Counted from the stretch's first letter, positions 1 through 12,600 are shown. The stretch: 64,000 nucleotides of DNA from Paracamarosporium sp. OC-R06-R3 (GCA_019828545.1 JACVRA010000306.1:2303-66302), one strand, 5' to 3'. Program-made: numbers and translations. The notes: a model not told the origin generated them from the letters alone.

Positions 1-129
1 GGCCGCACGGCTCAGGCGCATTAAGTAGATATTCTTATCTGATCCGTACTGCGTACGAACAGCGGCCAATATTGCGGCTAGCAATAACACAACGTTTCCA
101 GTTAGCACAGCTGCAAACAGTTCTGGCAT
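1..129 (-). CDS. Partial membrane protein, N-terminus only (runs off left edge)
   Basis: On the minus strand an ATG at 129 opens a frame of 43 codons that is still open at base 1. The predicted N-terminus has a strongly hydrophobic stretch at residues 4-24 (rich in Val, Leu and Ala), followed by a basic, polar segment, as in a signal anchor. Such an N-terminus occurs in many microsomal enzymes and transporters, so no family can be named. It is too short to judge codon use, and the call rests only on the open frame, the hydrophobic segment and the position of the ATG. It could be a chance frame. Confidence 0.35.
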   Translation of the reverse strand, partial: MPELFAAVLTGNVVLLLAAILAAVRTQYGSDKNIYLMRLSRAA

Positions 130-1135
130 GAAGCCTGAGCATAACAAGAGCTGGTATATAGATGTACAATCAACACATTCCTTCACATACGACCATAGGA
201 CCTTGAAAACAGAGCTTCCCGTTCGCTCAGCTGTACTTAAGCAGGGTACCGGCGGATTAGTAGTTAAGTCGGTGACGATTAGCGAATACCCGCTGTTGTA
301 TGTTTTTGGATTTTTTGCGGCATTAACGAAATGAGGTGTGGGGAATGAACGGACCTTTTTGCTCCACAATGGCTGAAGAAAGTTTTGGATCTTGACCTAG
401 CGCAGGATCCTACCAAAGGAACTCCGAAAGTTTGTTTGGACACTGTGCTCTTACTTTGTAGTTGGATTTCATGTTTACTACTCGCTTGGAGGAAGTAAAT
501 CCCGTAGCCATAGAACGTCCGGTTCATCGGCCACTTGCAACGTCCACGTCTTGTGAGAATGACCGTCCATACCATAGACGGCGATAATACTGTTTTCGTT
601 AGCTATAGGGGTTTTAAATAGCTGGCACGCACAAACTCAATTTATACAGCGTTGTCAAAACTATTGTTACCATTGTATAAAGTAGTAAGGCCAAAGTTGG
701 TCATAGTTAGTTAAATACCTAGAAGGTGTAAGCTTTCAGCGCCAACCCCGTATCACAGTAAGTTTACTATGTACCTTCTCCAATCCTCTCTAGTAACCGC
801 TAGATAAAACCAGGGTACTCATGCGAAAAACCTTGCAGTGTCATGCACCTTGTTAAAACCTACCTGAAAGGGGGAGGAAGGGACAAATGACGCCAGCAAA
901 TAGCTTGTCTATGTCGTGATCGGAATGAGCTGAAATTCAGTGTACATAAGGAAAGAATGTCCAATCGTGGACTTATGTCTACCTATGTAGGATCAGAGCA
1001 ACAAGGCAATGACGGGGTCGGCACAACAGCTTAAACACAAGTGGTCGGCATGAGTCTGCAGTGAGAGGATCTCATTCATTGCTGCATGACGCGAGTCTGC
1101 AACCCGAATAAGCCACTGTAACAGCCCTCAGCCCG
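130..1135. other. Gene-free stretch
   Basis: About 1 kb between the left-edge partial gene and the decayed gene that follows. Open frames are short on both strands and none joins to another through credible splice sites. It presumably holds the promoter of the leftward partial gene. I see no repeat or RNA gene. Confidence 0.5.
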
Positions 1136-1901
1136 TTATTTTTCCCCTTGGTGAGCAGCATTCGTAACAAAGTCAGTCATAGCAGGAGCGCTGATCTCTC
1201 TGCCGCAAAACTTTGCAACATCTATCGCCACATTTTGTATAGCTGTCACTTCCGATAGAGATAAACCAGCCAGAATACTCCCTCGTTGGTGCCAAGATGT
1301 TGGCGCGGTCAAGCCTTGACAAAGAATAGCAGGAAAAACCACCATTTCGGTCTCAGCAAGCCCAAGAATCCCATGGTCTGCAAGAAACAGCCCATATACA
1401 ATGTTGGTAGATATCCAAGCTGGTAAATGTTATCGAGGAGCATTAAACAAGGAGATTTCAACCACCCATGTATATCTTTGTGCGAGCCAAAGGAAGCCGA
1501 TATCCTATTGTCCGTAAAAAGGATGTTCAACACCTTTTGCGCGTTGGCACGATTTTCTGTGACTTGCCAACCAATCCTTATATCATGTTGGCACGGCGCT
1601 CCAGCTAGTACCTATTGCAGATGCTTCCTTACCTAGATACGGTATGGTCCTGATCTACTTCTCGCTCCTGCTTCGCGAGAGCTATAATAGCAACCATGAC
1701 CGCAGGCATACCACAAAGGGGGATGCATTTAATTAATGCTTCGCGGAGTCGTCGTACGAGCTGCTGCCGTTCGTTTCAAGTTTGGTAGCCAGTCTTGCAG
1801 ATGATATAATCGTAAAGCTCGCCAATAAGAGCTGGCCGGCCAGCTCCAATCAAGGAGCCAACCTGTCTAGGCATTAGAGTGTTGTCAAAGACAATATCCA
1901 T
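1136..1901 (-). pseudogene. Carboxymuconolactone decarboxylase-type protein, broken
   Basis: Three minus-strand blocks read as one protein of the fungal CMD/AhpD-like family: 1633-1901, 1476-1576 and 1136-1419. Recognisable pieces are an RRLREALIK helix, a VYGLFLADH segment and a WHQRG motif followed by an amphipathic helix, all typical of this family. The first intron (1577-1632, 56 nt) has a normal GTAAGG donor and AAG acceptor. Two defects are visible. There is an in-frame TGA at 1776-1778. The second intron (1420-1475, also 56 nt, with a good CCAG acceptor) starts with AT instead of GT. Both are explained by single transitions. The frame stays open upstream to about 1988, so the original start may lie further out. 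Residual activity as a shorter protein cannot be excluded. The family assignment is from motif memory. Confidence 0.55.
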
Positions 1902-3361
1902 GGTTGACCCGCTGTCGTCAGATACCAGTCTTCCTGGATTGTCGCAGGAAGCGTCTGTTCTACACGTTCGAACAGTACGACGGCGTTCTCAAGTGGAGCA
2001 TTCTGGTGCGCGATAATGCCCGCTTTAGCGCCAGAGCCATCGTGTTTAGCATCGGAAGTAGGTCGAAGGCGATCGTGGCTAGTGTGGAATATCCGACTGA
2101 ATCGAGGGCGGAGAAGCAAATGTGCAGGCATCGAGAGGGGTTTTGGAGCAAGGCGCCACCCTAAATATACGAGAGAACGTGCCATTTTAAGCGCACTTCA
2201 AGCCTTCTTTTTGCTTGCAGTAGATAGCGATTGTAAGGTTTTGAATGACGCGATCAGTTCGAGCGTTTTGTCGCGTGTTTGCTTGTAGAATCCCAGATAT
2301 TGATACGAAGCAGTAGCCTTCACACGTCACTGCCTGATTCGTGATGAAGTTCGATATTCCTTTCTGGCTTGTTTGTAGGCAACACACGTGGAAATTGAAG
2401 CGGTTTAATGAGGGTATTGTTGGGTGGTTGAGCCTGTGATGGAACCATACGACGCGCGCGCAGAGCTTCACTATGTAGTTAAGGCCTCCAGCGCGCCTAT
2501 CCTGGTCCCGTCCATCTCTCTATCACGCACATCCCTATCCGCATAGAAGTCGCCGACATGGCTGACCCTGAATTAGTTCGATATTTACCATCCATAAGTT
2601 ACAGTCTAGTTTTTAAACACTCCTTATCTACCTGTAGGTTTCCTGCGGGTGCACCATTGCATTGGTTCTCGTTATAGCCTATCACCTCCACCCACACCCG
2701 TGGTTGGGAGAGACTCTGGGTTTCATCACCTCTGCCTGAGTAGCTAAGGTTTGGCGGTGGTCGGAAGACGGGAATTTCCTCGTCCCGCGACCTTAAGTAC
2801 GACTATTTTGATTACCCATCCATCAATCACTCCGCTCGCTTCTCCGTCATCGTTGCTGCGATATCATTGGTTAAGCGAGTAAGCGGTTGACACGTATAAT
2901 TCGCAACCTGGGTTTTCTGTGATCTTGCCGTCCTCCATTCTAGTGAACACGCCGTTTTCCACACTGTTTCCCACACCGTTGAGTACATGCTAACCCCGCA
3001 ATTGGGGAGCAACTATTCCCATATGATTCTTCTGCTCCATCGATAATCATGTCCATCAAGTCCGTAATGTCCAAGGACGAGGGAGGTAAGGAGGCGGCAA
3101 CATGTGATGTGCCGCATGTTTGAGGGATTGTCATCGTGTCGGAATTTTGGAAGGTGTCCCGCTCGAATTTGAACTGTGAACGGTAACTATTGATGTGACA
3201 TTCAATCCACGACTTCAGCGTACCTAGATAAGTCAGACATTGAGTCTAAATGCTCGGTGATGCGGACTTACAAGGGCAGATATGGGATTGCTCAAATGGA
3301 GAAGGAGATGCCGCTGAAAAAATACCGTTGTCAAAGGCCATATAGCCATGCTAAGACAGCA
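1902..3361. other. Gene-free stretch
   Basis: Lies between the 5' side of the decayed CMD-type gene and the 3' end of the Clr5 gene. The decayed gene's frame continues open for about 29 codons upstream to a TGA at 1989-1991, so its N-terminal remnant may extend into here. The remaining short frames show no domain or splice support. Confidence 0.45.
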
Positions 3362-6215
3362 TTAGTGATAATGAAAACGCCCATGAGTGGTTGATCGTAC
3401 GAAACACAGCTGGTGGGCAAGCCATACGATTCTTTCTATGCGTAGCTTTGAAGTGGACGCTGAATCGAGAAGTCTATCCTCCATATCCACGTGAGTTTCA
3501 AACCAATTGCTTGGGAAGTAGTTCTTCGTCCAAACCAAACCACGAAGCAGATAATCTTCAGGTAGTGGCCGTGATTGATCCGCGTTCGACTTGGGAAATG
3601 GTTCGACGACACCCTTCCGAGCCGTATCAAAGATAGGCCCGTTCAGAAATTCGCATAGGCTCCTCCACAGTACTCGCTCGAAAACGAGCTGCAGATCAAT
3701 TATTCCTGAAGCGAATCTTTTGTTAGTCAGTGTGAATGCCCGCGCAAGCGAGACCAGGAAGGTCATAACCGTATGAATGTGAGGTAAAACAAGATCCCCA
3801 TGGGAGGAACGTATAATCTCCAATGTACCGAAGAGCAGATCGCTTTTCAACTTGTAGCCCAGTCGATCAGAAACACCGACGAACAGCGGTTCCTTTAGTG
3901 CATCAGGCAGTTCCTCCTCTTCCCCAACTGCTGAGGTTGAAAGGCTCGAGAGGTAATTCCCCAACTCAAATGTGTACCGTAGCGGCGTCCAGCTACCATA
4001 ACCAAGCAACGAAGCAATGTTGATGATGGCAATTTGCGTGCTTTCTTCCAACCATCGGCCAGGAGGATAGGCTGAACGTAACTTAAAAGAACGGAGGAAG
4101 TCTACCGCTTGTTGATGGGCTTCCGAAAAGTCGTTGCGGAATAATGAGAAGTGCGTCCTCATGAAGTGGTTGATGAACGCTCTGCTTTGGTTGGTGGGGG
4201 TCCCTGAGCAATGTGCAAAAAGTTTAATAACCGTTTCTCGCGCTGACGGAAAGATACTGCCAGAGGTGAGTGATCGGCAGAAATAGAAGAGTTGTTTAAT
4301 ATATTCTGGTCGTGATAGGATCGCGAGGTGATGATAGAGCCGTCCCTCTGATGGATTTCGATCAGTCGCTGAGTTATACCATACCTGCGACATGTTTTGC
4401 CATATTATGCGGTTCTCGGTACCCTCATCTACTATCATTCCCCTGTATCTAGCGAGGTCTCCAAGGATCTCAGCCCAAGTGTCCGCAAAAGCAGGGACCG
4501 TCTCATGTAATGAGGCGTATATGTCAAAAGCAGCGGATATAAATTCAACCATATGCTCCCCAGAGTCAGGAAGATGTCGGCGTAGGAGCTCTAAAAATGA
4601 GTGACAGCCATGCTTCCACATGCGCGTTGGCATTAAGTATTCTGATGCAAGTCTCTTAAGGGCTGGAGAGGCTGACGGGTGTTGGGTGGCTAACATAAAG
4701 TCTTTGTGTTCGTGCAGTAGTGTCCGATGCAAAGTAATGAGTGTCTGCCATCCGTTGATGTTCAACTTTTGAGTCTTATCGTACGGTTGCTCTAAAGAAG
4801 GGACGAGGTAACGGATGACGCTAATGCATTTGGCTTCGACCATCGTGACGCCCTCATAAATTGCCTTCACTTCGCGGCTCCATTGTTCAGTAGTTATTCT
4901 CTTATCTTCGGATTCTGTCGGCCGAAGGCGTCCAGTCTCATGTCTTCCTAGAGAATCATTTCCGTTATTTGTGGACGAGCTCGAGGTCTTTGTAGGGGTG
5001 ATCCTATGGGAATCATTTTCGTGAGTTGCCGAAAGATCTTCGTCTAGGTGCGCTACCACAACTGATGCAACGTCGTCTCTGTCATCCATAGTATAGTCCT
5101 TAAGCTCATCAGAAAGTGTTTCGGTGATCGCGGGAGCATTGTGGTCTGGCATAGTATCGAAGTCATCACGAGGAGATTTTGGTACCAGGATACCAAGGTG
5201 GCCCATGGCATCGGCATTGGGGTCTTGTGTGATAGGTGGGGTGACTGCTGAGACTGACGTTAGGATTGGTGCTTGTTGTAGAGCTTTTGGATGAGACTGG
5301 AGCAAATGCTTATCCGCTGCCTGCGGTGAATAAGTTGTAGAGTCTGGTGTCCCTTCTACAATCGTCTGAGGTGTAGCATGGAGAACAGAAGAATCCATCC
5401 ACTTTATATGCGGCGGCAGGGCTGGGCTCATTAATATCGCGGCCAACACTTTGGGAGGCATACGTACGTACCTTGAGGGTTCAATTGGAGATGCGTGACA
5501 CCAAAGCGTTCTTTATGCTTCCGAAGTTTTTCTTGTGAAACTGGAAAACCGTGATATGTGAAGGCCGTCTGCAACCCGTGGATTTCTTTCCTGAGATGTT
5601 CTACATTGATCATGTAATCCATGTCCTCCTTGTCTATGTTCTTCCGGGGTAGTAAGCCGTTTTCATGCCATAGCTTGATCTTCGTTTTGAGCTGTTTTCG
5701 GCTTATAATAGTTAGCCACCGCAAAATTCATGCCTTTGACGGACGAACCTGGGTTTGTGGGTAGTCCTCTCCGGCAGAGCCTCAAGAATTTCCTTCAGGC
5801 TCTTCTCTAGATATATCTGTAGGACTACGTTGAAGATTTCTTGCCACTCGGCTTCCGTGAAGGGATTGGACTTGGTATTGGAAGAGGACCTTTCCGTAGC
5901 CTGTGGGGTAGCCGCTTTGAAACTATGATGGCTCTGCGGAGGTGGGTGGGGAGAATTGGCACTGGCGGGTGTGATACTCCCGTCAATGAAGGTTTCCGGT
6001 GGGAGCAAAATAGCATTTGTGGCTTCAAAGTCACATGAATTGGCGCCTCGATGGGAGTCGTCAAGGCTTTGCCATAAGGTCTTGTCGGGCTCAGCGTCGA
6101 AAAAGTCGCAGAGACGGAATGCATCGTCGAACAGGGACCCAAGATAGTCATGGTTTTGCTGAATGAACCCATTAAATTTGTCGGGATTTGGCGAAGTCGT
6201 CAGTGGAAAGTCCAT
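3362..6215 (-). CDS. Clr5-domain protein, large fungal protein of unknown function
   Basis: Three exons: 5749-6215, 5472-5701 and 3362-5421. The introns are 47 and 50 nt. The first has a GCTAAC branch site just before its acceptor and both restore frame, giving 918 aa. The N-terminal third carries a Clr5 domain (about residues 115-170), beginning WQEIFNVV and split by intron 1 before SRKQLKTKIKLW. It is a small helical domain named after a fission yeast silencing factor and common at the N-terminus of fungal proteins, where DNA binding is suspected. A Ser/Thr/Asp-rich disordered stretch follows (roughly residues 235-420). The last 450 residues look helical, with no known catalytic motif. The start is the ATG at 6215; the frame extends 13 codons upstream without another ATG. 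A nuclear role is likely but inferred only from the domain. Confidence 0.8.
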
Positions 6216-6254
6216 TTTGTGGACCTGCGATGTTCTGAGCTCTCCAAGTCCCAA

Positions 6255-6899
6255 CGGTCTCCCATGCGTTGCTCGCGGTATTACGCTCTTTTGAAGCGCA
6301 GAGTCACGTCGCTACATGAAGATCGAAAGACCTTTTGAGAATTATATGGCGACGTATTGACAGAATGCGAATATGTTGCATCATAAAGGCTGAAGGTCCA
6401 AGCTGACCTGAGCTTGGATCAGAGGGTCCAAATGTTCTTCGACGGGATTGGCTGAGCAAAAAGGTCCCAAGCACCGCCTCAGCCTTCAGCCTCACCTCAA
6501 AAGGACCATAGATTCTATTGGTTATTGCAAAAAGTCCCACGCACCGCCTCGCCATATTGATCGATATGCATGCACCCTTCCTTTTTCATCTTGTAATCTC
6601 CATAGCAAAGACCAAATGATCCCTTCCCGGCCGATCTGCTTCCATCAACCAAAAAAGACACCAATGGGCGACCCTGACCCCTGAGCTTGTATACTTCGAC
6701 CGGTAACCATCGGATCCACGGACCCTAAGTCTTTCAAAAGGGCCCTGGCCCAGGATTGCACTCATGTTTTGCTACAGCAAAAGGTCCAACAATTGGTCTG
6801 TCAATCTTTTGGGTGGTATTTATTGAAACATAATGCTGAGCTATCCTTACCTCCTCTTACCATACTTTTGGGGCTTCTATTCAAAGTTGCGACCTTGTC
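6255..6899. promoter_or_regulatory. Shared upstream region with a duplicated 34-bp motif
   Basis: Lies between the divergent Clr5 gene and the small membrane protein gene. It contains an imperfect direct repeat of 34 bp (6447-6480 and 6517-6550), both copies running from ATTGG through GCAAAA to CACCGCCTC. A third, shorter GCAAAAGGTCC match is near 6776. It may be a bidirectional promoter; the repeats are candidate binding sites. Confidence 0.4.
6447..6550. repeat. Imperfect 34-bp direct repeat, two copies
   Basis: The copies are at 6447-6480 and 6517-6550, spaced 36 bp apart. Both share ATTGG, a GCAAAAA block, a GTCCCA block and an identical GCACCGCCTC end. They lie in the gap between two divergent genes. 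Function unknown. Confidence 0.6.
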
Positions 6900-7220
6900 A
6901 TGGCCCTCAACGCTGAACCTATCATCTCTCTCATCTCTCTGTTCCTCAATCTTGCCATCTCCCTCCTCATAATATGGCAGAACCAGAAGATCATTGCTAC
7001 ACGAAAATACGAAATGATGTTCGCTCATTCGAGTAAGTTGCTCTCCAAGCGTGGTATGGTATGCAGAGGCACCAAATGATGTTCTAATCTAGATGACGAG
7101 GAGTGTTTTACGCTCCCGATTGAACCAAGCCGACTTATTACAACGGACACTGGTCTTTCGAACGCGGGGACTGAGATAGAGAAGGGTAATCACGAAGAGG
7201 AAGGGGAGGGAAAGGAGTGA
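6900..7220 (+). CDS. Small single-span membrane protein, unknown family
   Basis: Two exons, 6900-7032 and 7093-7220, joined by a 60-nt intron with a GTAAGT donor, a TCTAAT branch-like site and a CTAG acceptor. The join keeps frame and gives 86 aa. Residues 6-26 are a hydrophobic segment rich in Ile, Leu and Ser, followed by a basic patch (QNQKIIATRK). After the intron comes an acidic tail ending in repeated Glu and Lys. The layout suggests a tail facing the cytosol or organelle lumen. I recognise no family. The canonical intron that restores frame is the main reason for calling it real, as it is below the usual length cut-off of gene finders. Confidence 0.55.
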
Positions 7221-7647
7221 AGCTTGCCCCCAAACGCAGCAATAGAATGAATGGCTAAGTTGGTCTGGACGACGCCAAACACTTTCATCGGCCATGGTCA
7301 ATTACGTTGGACCTGTGTCTTGTTGATCTAATGATATACTACACTCAATGGTTTATACGGAGGACATTCCAGCCCCCAGAACTCCCTCAAGCCTATTGCT
7401 AGGTTATTTATCTAATGTACAATGGAGAATTTTGCAAGGACGGCTTGTAGAGCTCCCAAGATATCGTCAACTGATGGCTTGGTTCTACTTGAGGGTGGCG
7501 GCCAGCACACGGGCGGCATCCTGCTCTCGCTGCGCTTTGTAGTTGCAGTACACATAGTCCGACCTTGTTACTCTGTACGTTTCTTGGCTACTCCATCCGA
7601 TCTAATTCTGTAAATACATCTCCTACAATCTGCCACCTCATTCCTCC
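7221..7647. other. Gene-free stretch between convergent genes
   Basis: Holds the 3' flanks of the small membrane protein gene and of the MDR oxidoreductase gene. Nothing else is seen. Confidence 0.5.
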
Positions 7648-8824
7648 TTACAACTGCGCTCCTTTGACACCTGGCGTCTCCGCAATCCTGAACACGTATT
7701 TGGTCGCACTCGCGTTCCCCTCCTTAAGATTCGTCAAAGCCTTCTGTATGCCCTCCAAACCACCCGGCACCACCTCTGCCGGATGCGGCGTGAACCAACC
7801 CTCATCCAGTCCTCTTGCAATATACCGGAAGAAAATATACGCAAAGTCCTTATCACCCTTGTGCGCTTCGCCCACACTGGTAATCGTCTTCTTCACCGTC
7901 TCCGGTATACCTTCGTATTTCTTGCCTGGAAGGACGAGTGTAATGTGACCGTCTTTCTCAAGGACTTTTACGATGTTAGTGTAGGAGTTGTGCTCAGAAA
8001 CAGCGTCGAAAGCGTAGTTCAGCTTTTTGCCTTTCAGAGCATCCTTGATTCCTGAGACTACTGCGTCGTCGCCTTTGCGGTAATCGACAATGGCATCACC
8101 CTTAGAGCTGTCCAAGAGCTTCTCGACGAAGGGGATGCCTCGGCCAGCTACGGCAATGATTGGATGGATGTTCGCACGCTGGGCGAGCTTGATTGCATAT
8201 GCGCCCACTGCGGATGCACCGCCATATACAACGAGCAGCGTTTCCGAATTCGAAGAATTCGGAACCCAGGGAGCGTCGAGGCCGAGGCGGACGTGAAGAC
8301 CGAGGGCGGCTGTCATGGCTGCGAGAGGCAGAGCGGCAGCATCTGTGGTTCCGGTCAGTTCCTTCTTTCTCAACATTGTTTTACATTTTTTTTACGTACC
8401 CTCAAAACTCGTCTGCTTGGGGATATGGAAGGTAGTGTGCTGCCATCCTACCGCATATTCGGCGTAGCTCCCTCCACTCGTTCGCATCTCATGGAAGCTA
8501 GCGACTCGATCGCCCTTCTTGAATTCGAATACTTTGTCCCCTACAGAATGCACGATACCTGCGATATCGTCGCCGGTATTTGCTTTATCGTCTATCCATT
8601 CTGGGACCTTCCTGTAACGCTTTCCGTTAGCCCTTGCACTATACAGAATAAAGGCCAAGAAGAATCAAGAAGATAATGAGAATGGATCCTTACCAGTCCT
8701 TGGGATTGCTTCCGCTCACCACAACCTGAATGACGACCTGCTCCGGGCCTGGCTCTGGAATAGGGCTGTCTACGATCTTTACCGAGGGACCTTTAGAGAC
8801 AATAGCTTCTTTCATGGTGCTCAT
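7648..8824 (-). CDS. Zinc-independent MDR-family oxidoreductase (ToxD/enoyl-reductase type)
   Basis: Three exons: 8694-8824, 8400-8611 and 7648-8342, with introns of 82 and 57 nt that keep frame, giving 345 aa, the usual length of the medium-chain dehydrogenase/reductase superfamily. The N-terminal GroES-like half reads PEPGPEQVVIQV and SGSNPKDW, then GDDIAGIV and GDRVASF. The Rossmann half starts LLVVYGGASAVGAYAIKLAQ, which binds NAD(P)H. No Cys/His set for catalytic or structural zinc is seen. That places it with the quinone or enoyl reductase-like fungal proteins often annotated ToxD-like or zinc-binding oxidoreductase. The substrate is unknown. No polyketide synthase lies nearby, so a stand-alone role in detoxification or general metabolism is more likely than a biosynthetic cluster. 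Confidence 0.88.
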
Positions 8825-9621
8825 ATTATTCCTTCCTGATGTATTTTCCCTAATATCTATGGCTCCCGAATGTTATACTGAATGCTTTAGTAAGTGCAGT
8901 TCATTGCGGGGTAGTTGTCTCCGAGACCACTATGTTTATATCACTTAAGGGTACCCCACATCGCGCCATTGTACGTCATTAATAATGTCGCCATGTGCAA
9001 AGGGATGGCAAACGGAGATAGGTTCCTAGCGAGTTGACTGCCGCTCGGGAGTTAGGAAGCGGGCATGCGGCCGAGGTTAGCCGGTAGCTCAAGCTCAAGC
9101 TGCAAGACCCCGCTGCGACCGGAACCGTGGAAGATTGTATGCCGGTGTGCTTGTACAAAGCTATGCAGGAAAGATTACAAATATTCAAGCAAGGATAAAC
9201 GACACGGTAACCGGACTTGAAAATTTACAACAAGCTCACAATTACAAGCGTACACGTCGAAGCTCGCAGAGGAAACAAAAGACATGAAATAGAGGTATAC
9301 GTGATGCTTCATTAAGTATTGACACAGAAATACAATCTTCCAGTCCCTGAAGGGATGTTCCCCCGAAAAACGCCAGAGTCCGCTATCGCAAAGCTCGATA
9401 GACCGACCCAGCGCCGACAATGCTTGACCCAGGATGACTGCCAAAATGCGACTGACTATGGTAGGAGAGCAAACTGATATCCAACGCTCCACTCAAACGC
9501 CGCATCGCCATCACTCAACGATTTCGATAGACAGACAACGCCACCTGAAAGGCAACAACTCAACACACGAAACGTAAACGTTCTGTCTAGAACGTCAGTC
9601 AAAAGCTCGAAAAGAAGGGTT
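8825..9621. other. Gene-free stretch
   Basis: Upstream region of the MDR oxidoreductase and downstream region of the kinesin gene, both on the minus strand. No supported frame, repeat or RNA gene. Confidence 0.5.
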
Positions 9622-12600
9622 TCATCGCCAAGCACTCTTCGCAGTGCCCATCAAGCTGCCTCTCGATCCTGCCGAGCCGTTGCTAGCTATGCGTATCGGT
9701 GCCCTGTTTAGTGATCCTCCTGCACCTCGTTCTTCACCCATCATAGCCATGGTCGTTCTTCGTGCTACTCCTTTGACTATGGGGGCAGTCCGTGGGCTAA
9801 GGACGCTGTTCTTCCAGTCAGCATCGCGCTCGCCCTTCACCATTCGACGTGTCGCACTAGCAGAGAGAAGTGTATTCTCGTTTTGCGGACTGCCAGCTGT
9901 TGCGGCGGTGGGACTACGGCGGCGATGTGCACGACTCATCGGTATAGAGCCAGAAATTCCTGACGAGCGTCGCTTCATTGCTGACCCAATCTTGCGTGCA
10001 TCTGATTGATCCATGCTCCATTTCTCTTCGTCTGATCCGGAAGACGCCTCCTCAGAATTGCTGTTTGTAGCGTTTTCGACATTGCTCAATGAGGACGGGC
10101 GAATCGTGTTTGTGCCGATCTCACGGAGAGGGGAAGTGTCTGAGTCCGACGAGAAACCTGTACTGGATGGAGCATCGAACTTTTTCGAAAGGAAACCTGC
10201 CTGGAACCGGCTCGACTTTGGCTTGAGATCTATGGATGCTTTCGGTGGCGTTGGGATAGGCGAGGAGCCGCCGCTTTGATCAGGTACAGATGCAGCGACC
10301 GATACGGAGAACGTAGGCGGAGGGGCATCAATGGATGAACTCGTTGGTGTTGACTCAATCGGATCCGGTGTCTTTTGAAACTCCGCCAGTGTGCCGTTCT
10401 CGGTGTCATCTCTCCATCGGACAGCACGCTTCGTCTTCGATGGCGACTTCTTCTTCACTGGAGAGAATTGGACGACCTTCTTTACAGCTCCCACTTTGCG
10501 CCGACGAGGTGAGCCCTTTATCGGCGATGTGAGGTGGGGCGCTTCAGTGAATGATGGCGCTGCTAGTGGTCGTATCTCTGAGGGGCCTGTAATATTTACT
10601 GGTTTCCTGCGCTTTGGTGTGCCTTTGTGGGTTGGTGCGAAGAACTCCGTTACGGGGAGACCACCATCCGGCCGAATCGCTTGGGAGGTAGAGTTTGTGC
10701 AAGAATTCATGATTTGTGTGAGAACCTTCCTCGCCGCTTGGACCGCCTCCTCTTCATCCATCTGGGTGATCTGGTTCAAAATGGCGACCGTCTCAATGTG
10801 GGCTTGCACAAGTACCTGTACAACCGCAGCATCGCCACCCTTCTCTTGATCCAAAAGTATGCCAAGTGCTTCCCGTTCCGCATTCGATTTTAAGATCTCG
10901 TATTCGCGCTTGATGTTAGCAGCGTCGTGGCTGTCGCTTGAAGCATCGACTTCACTAAGCTGTCGCAAACCAAATTGCAGCGCAGTGTCAAGCTTGCTGG
11001 TCCAACTAGAGCGTTCCAGCCGACGGTGGCAATGTTGTCTTGTCTGCTCGAGCTCAGCCGAAATTCCAATGGCCGAGTCCCTCATTGCGACGACTTGCGA
11101 AGGCATAACTTCGTTTTCTCGAAGGTCCTGGACCTGATCGAACGCGGCTATCCAGGCTGAAATCAGAGATACGCGCTTCTCTGCTTGCTTCAAAGTCCTC
11201 AGCATTCCAAGTCTCTCCTTGCGGTCGGTCTCAGAATCTGTGTAAGCTTGACGTAGCCGTGCTATGGCTTCTCGCACAATGACCTCCTTCTTCTCGGTTT
11301 GCTTCTGGAACTTAATGAACGCAGTTGCATCAGAGTCCTTTTGCTTTTTCAGTAATTCATCGATCAGCAACCTCTGCTCGTCAATCTTCTTCAAGTAGTC
11401 CTTCACATGTCTATTAACGTTGAAGACGTTCTTGGTCACCTTCGTCTGGATGTTCTTCGCCCGATTTGCATATCGCAGAGTGTTCTGTGTCTCGTCGAAA
11501 TGTGCGCTCGACGGACTGACGCAGACGATCATGACTGTCCGACAGTTTCCACCGAGCGAGAACTTTAACAAGCGGGTGAGCTTGGAGTTCCGGTATGGGA
11601 TGTGGTTCCTCTTTCGTGGATCGCACAAGGCGTTGATGCAGCTTCCCAACGCGAGGAGCGATTTGTTGATGTTCGCACCTTCAATCAAGCGCTCTCCTCG
11701 GTTCTTGGTCACAGACGCGCGCTCGCTGCCGGCCAAATCGATGATGCTGAGGGTCGCCATCGTATGCGGTTCGTTTACGGAAGCATTTCGATCCTTTGAA
11801 GATACATTGATTTGGAGAACAGCGTGCGATCGCGAAGAGGTTGCGTTGGCTTCGGTCGGCGACATCGTTCGATATTCATTACCCCGTACAATGATGTCCA
11901 TGACTTCTTGTACCTTCATATAAAATCAGCAATTGTCTGTGAGATGGCGGTCGTGACTTACATTTTGCGGGTGGTGACTGGTCAATCCAGACACTGAAAC
12001 GGCCTGGTTTGCATCCTCTCGCAACATCAGGGTTTGTTTACTCCCACCTTCAACTAGCAGATCGCGAATCGTCTCATTGTAAATCTCAAGGTAGGAGAGC
12101 GTGACTTCAGTAGCCTTCTCCTCTTTGAGTTCGTTGATCTTCTCGAATAATTCCTGCATTGTAAGGAAGATGATGCCGGGTTGCTGTGCGGTTCCTCTGT
12201 CAAATGTTAGATTTGGGCCAAACGAGCGTCTTTGGTCGAGGGCCGTACGTGATTGTATGTGTCTTTCCGCATCCTGTTGCTCCATACGCAAAAACTGTAG
12301 CATTGTATCCGTCCAGCACGCTGTCAAGGAGTGGTTTTGTGGTGGACTCGTATACGTCTCCCTGCGATGTGTTCTCGTCGAATACTCGGTCGAATGCGAA
12401 AGTCTGGTCTTTTACCCGCTTTCCTTGCGGCAAGACTGTCCTAGAGAAGCGCTGTACGGGGTTGTCTTCTGGCGGGTCGAATACTCTGGGGTATCGTTAG
12501 CTTTCTTGACAGCAGACACCGGCAGTCGGGAAATCCATACAAACACTTCTCATCCAGGACTTTGATGACAGGACGAATGCCTTTCTGATGCAGCTTGGGT

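Noticed and set aside
2940..3134. Minus-strand frame of 64 codons with several Cys
   Set aside because: No signal peptide, no intron and no family resemblance. Too short to claim.
9644..11923. Long plus-strand frames opposite the kinesin gene
   Set aside because: They are antisense shadows of the large kinesin exon. No motif is coherent on that strand.
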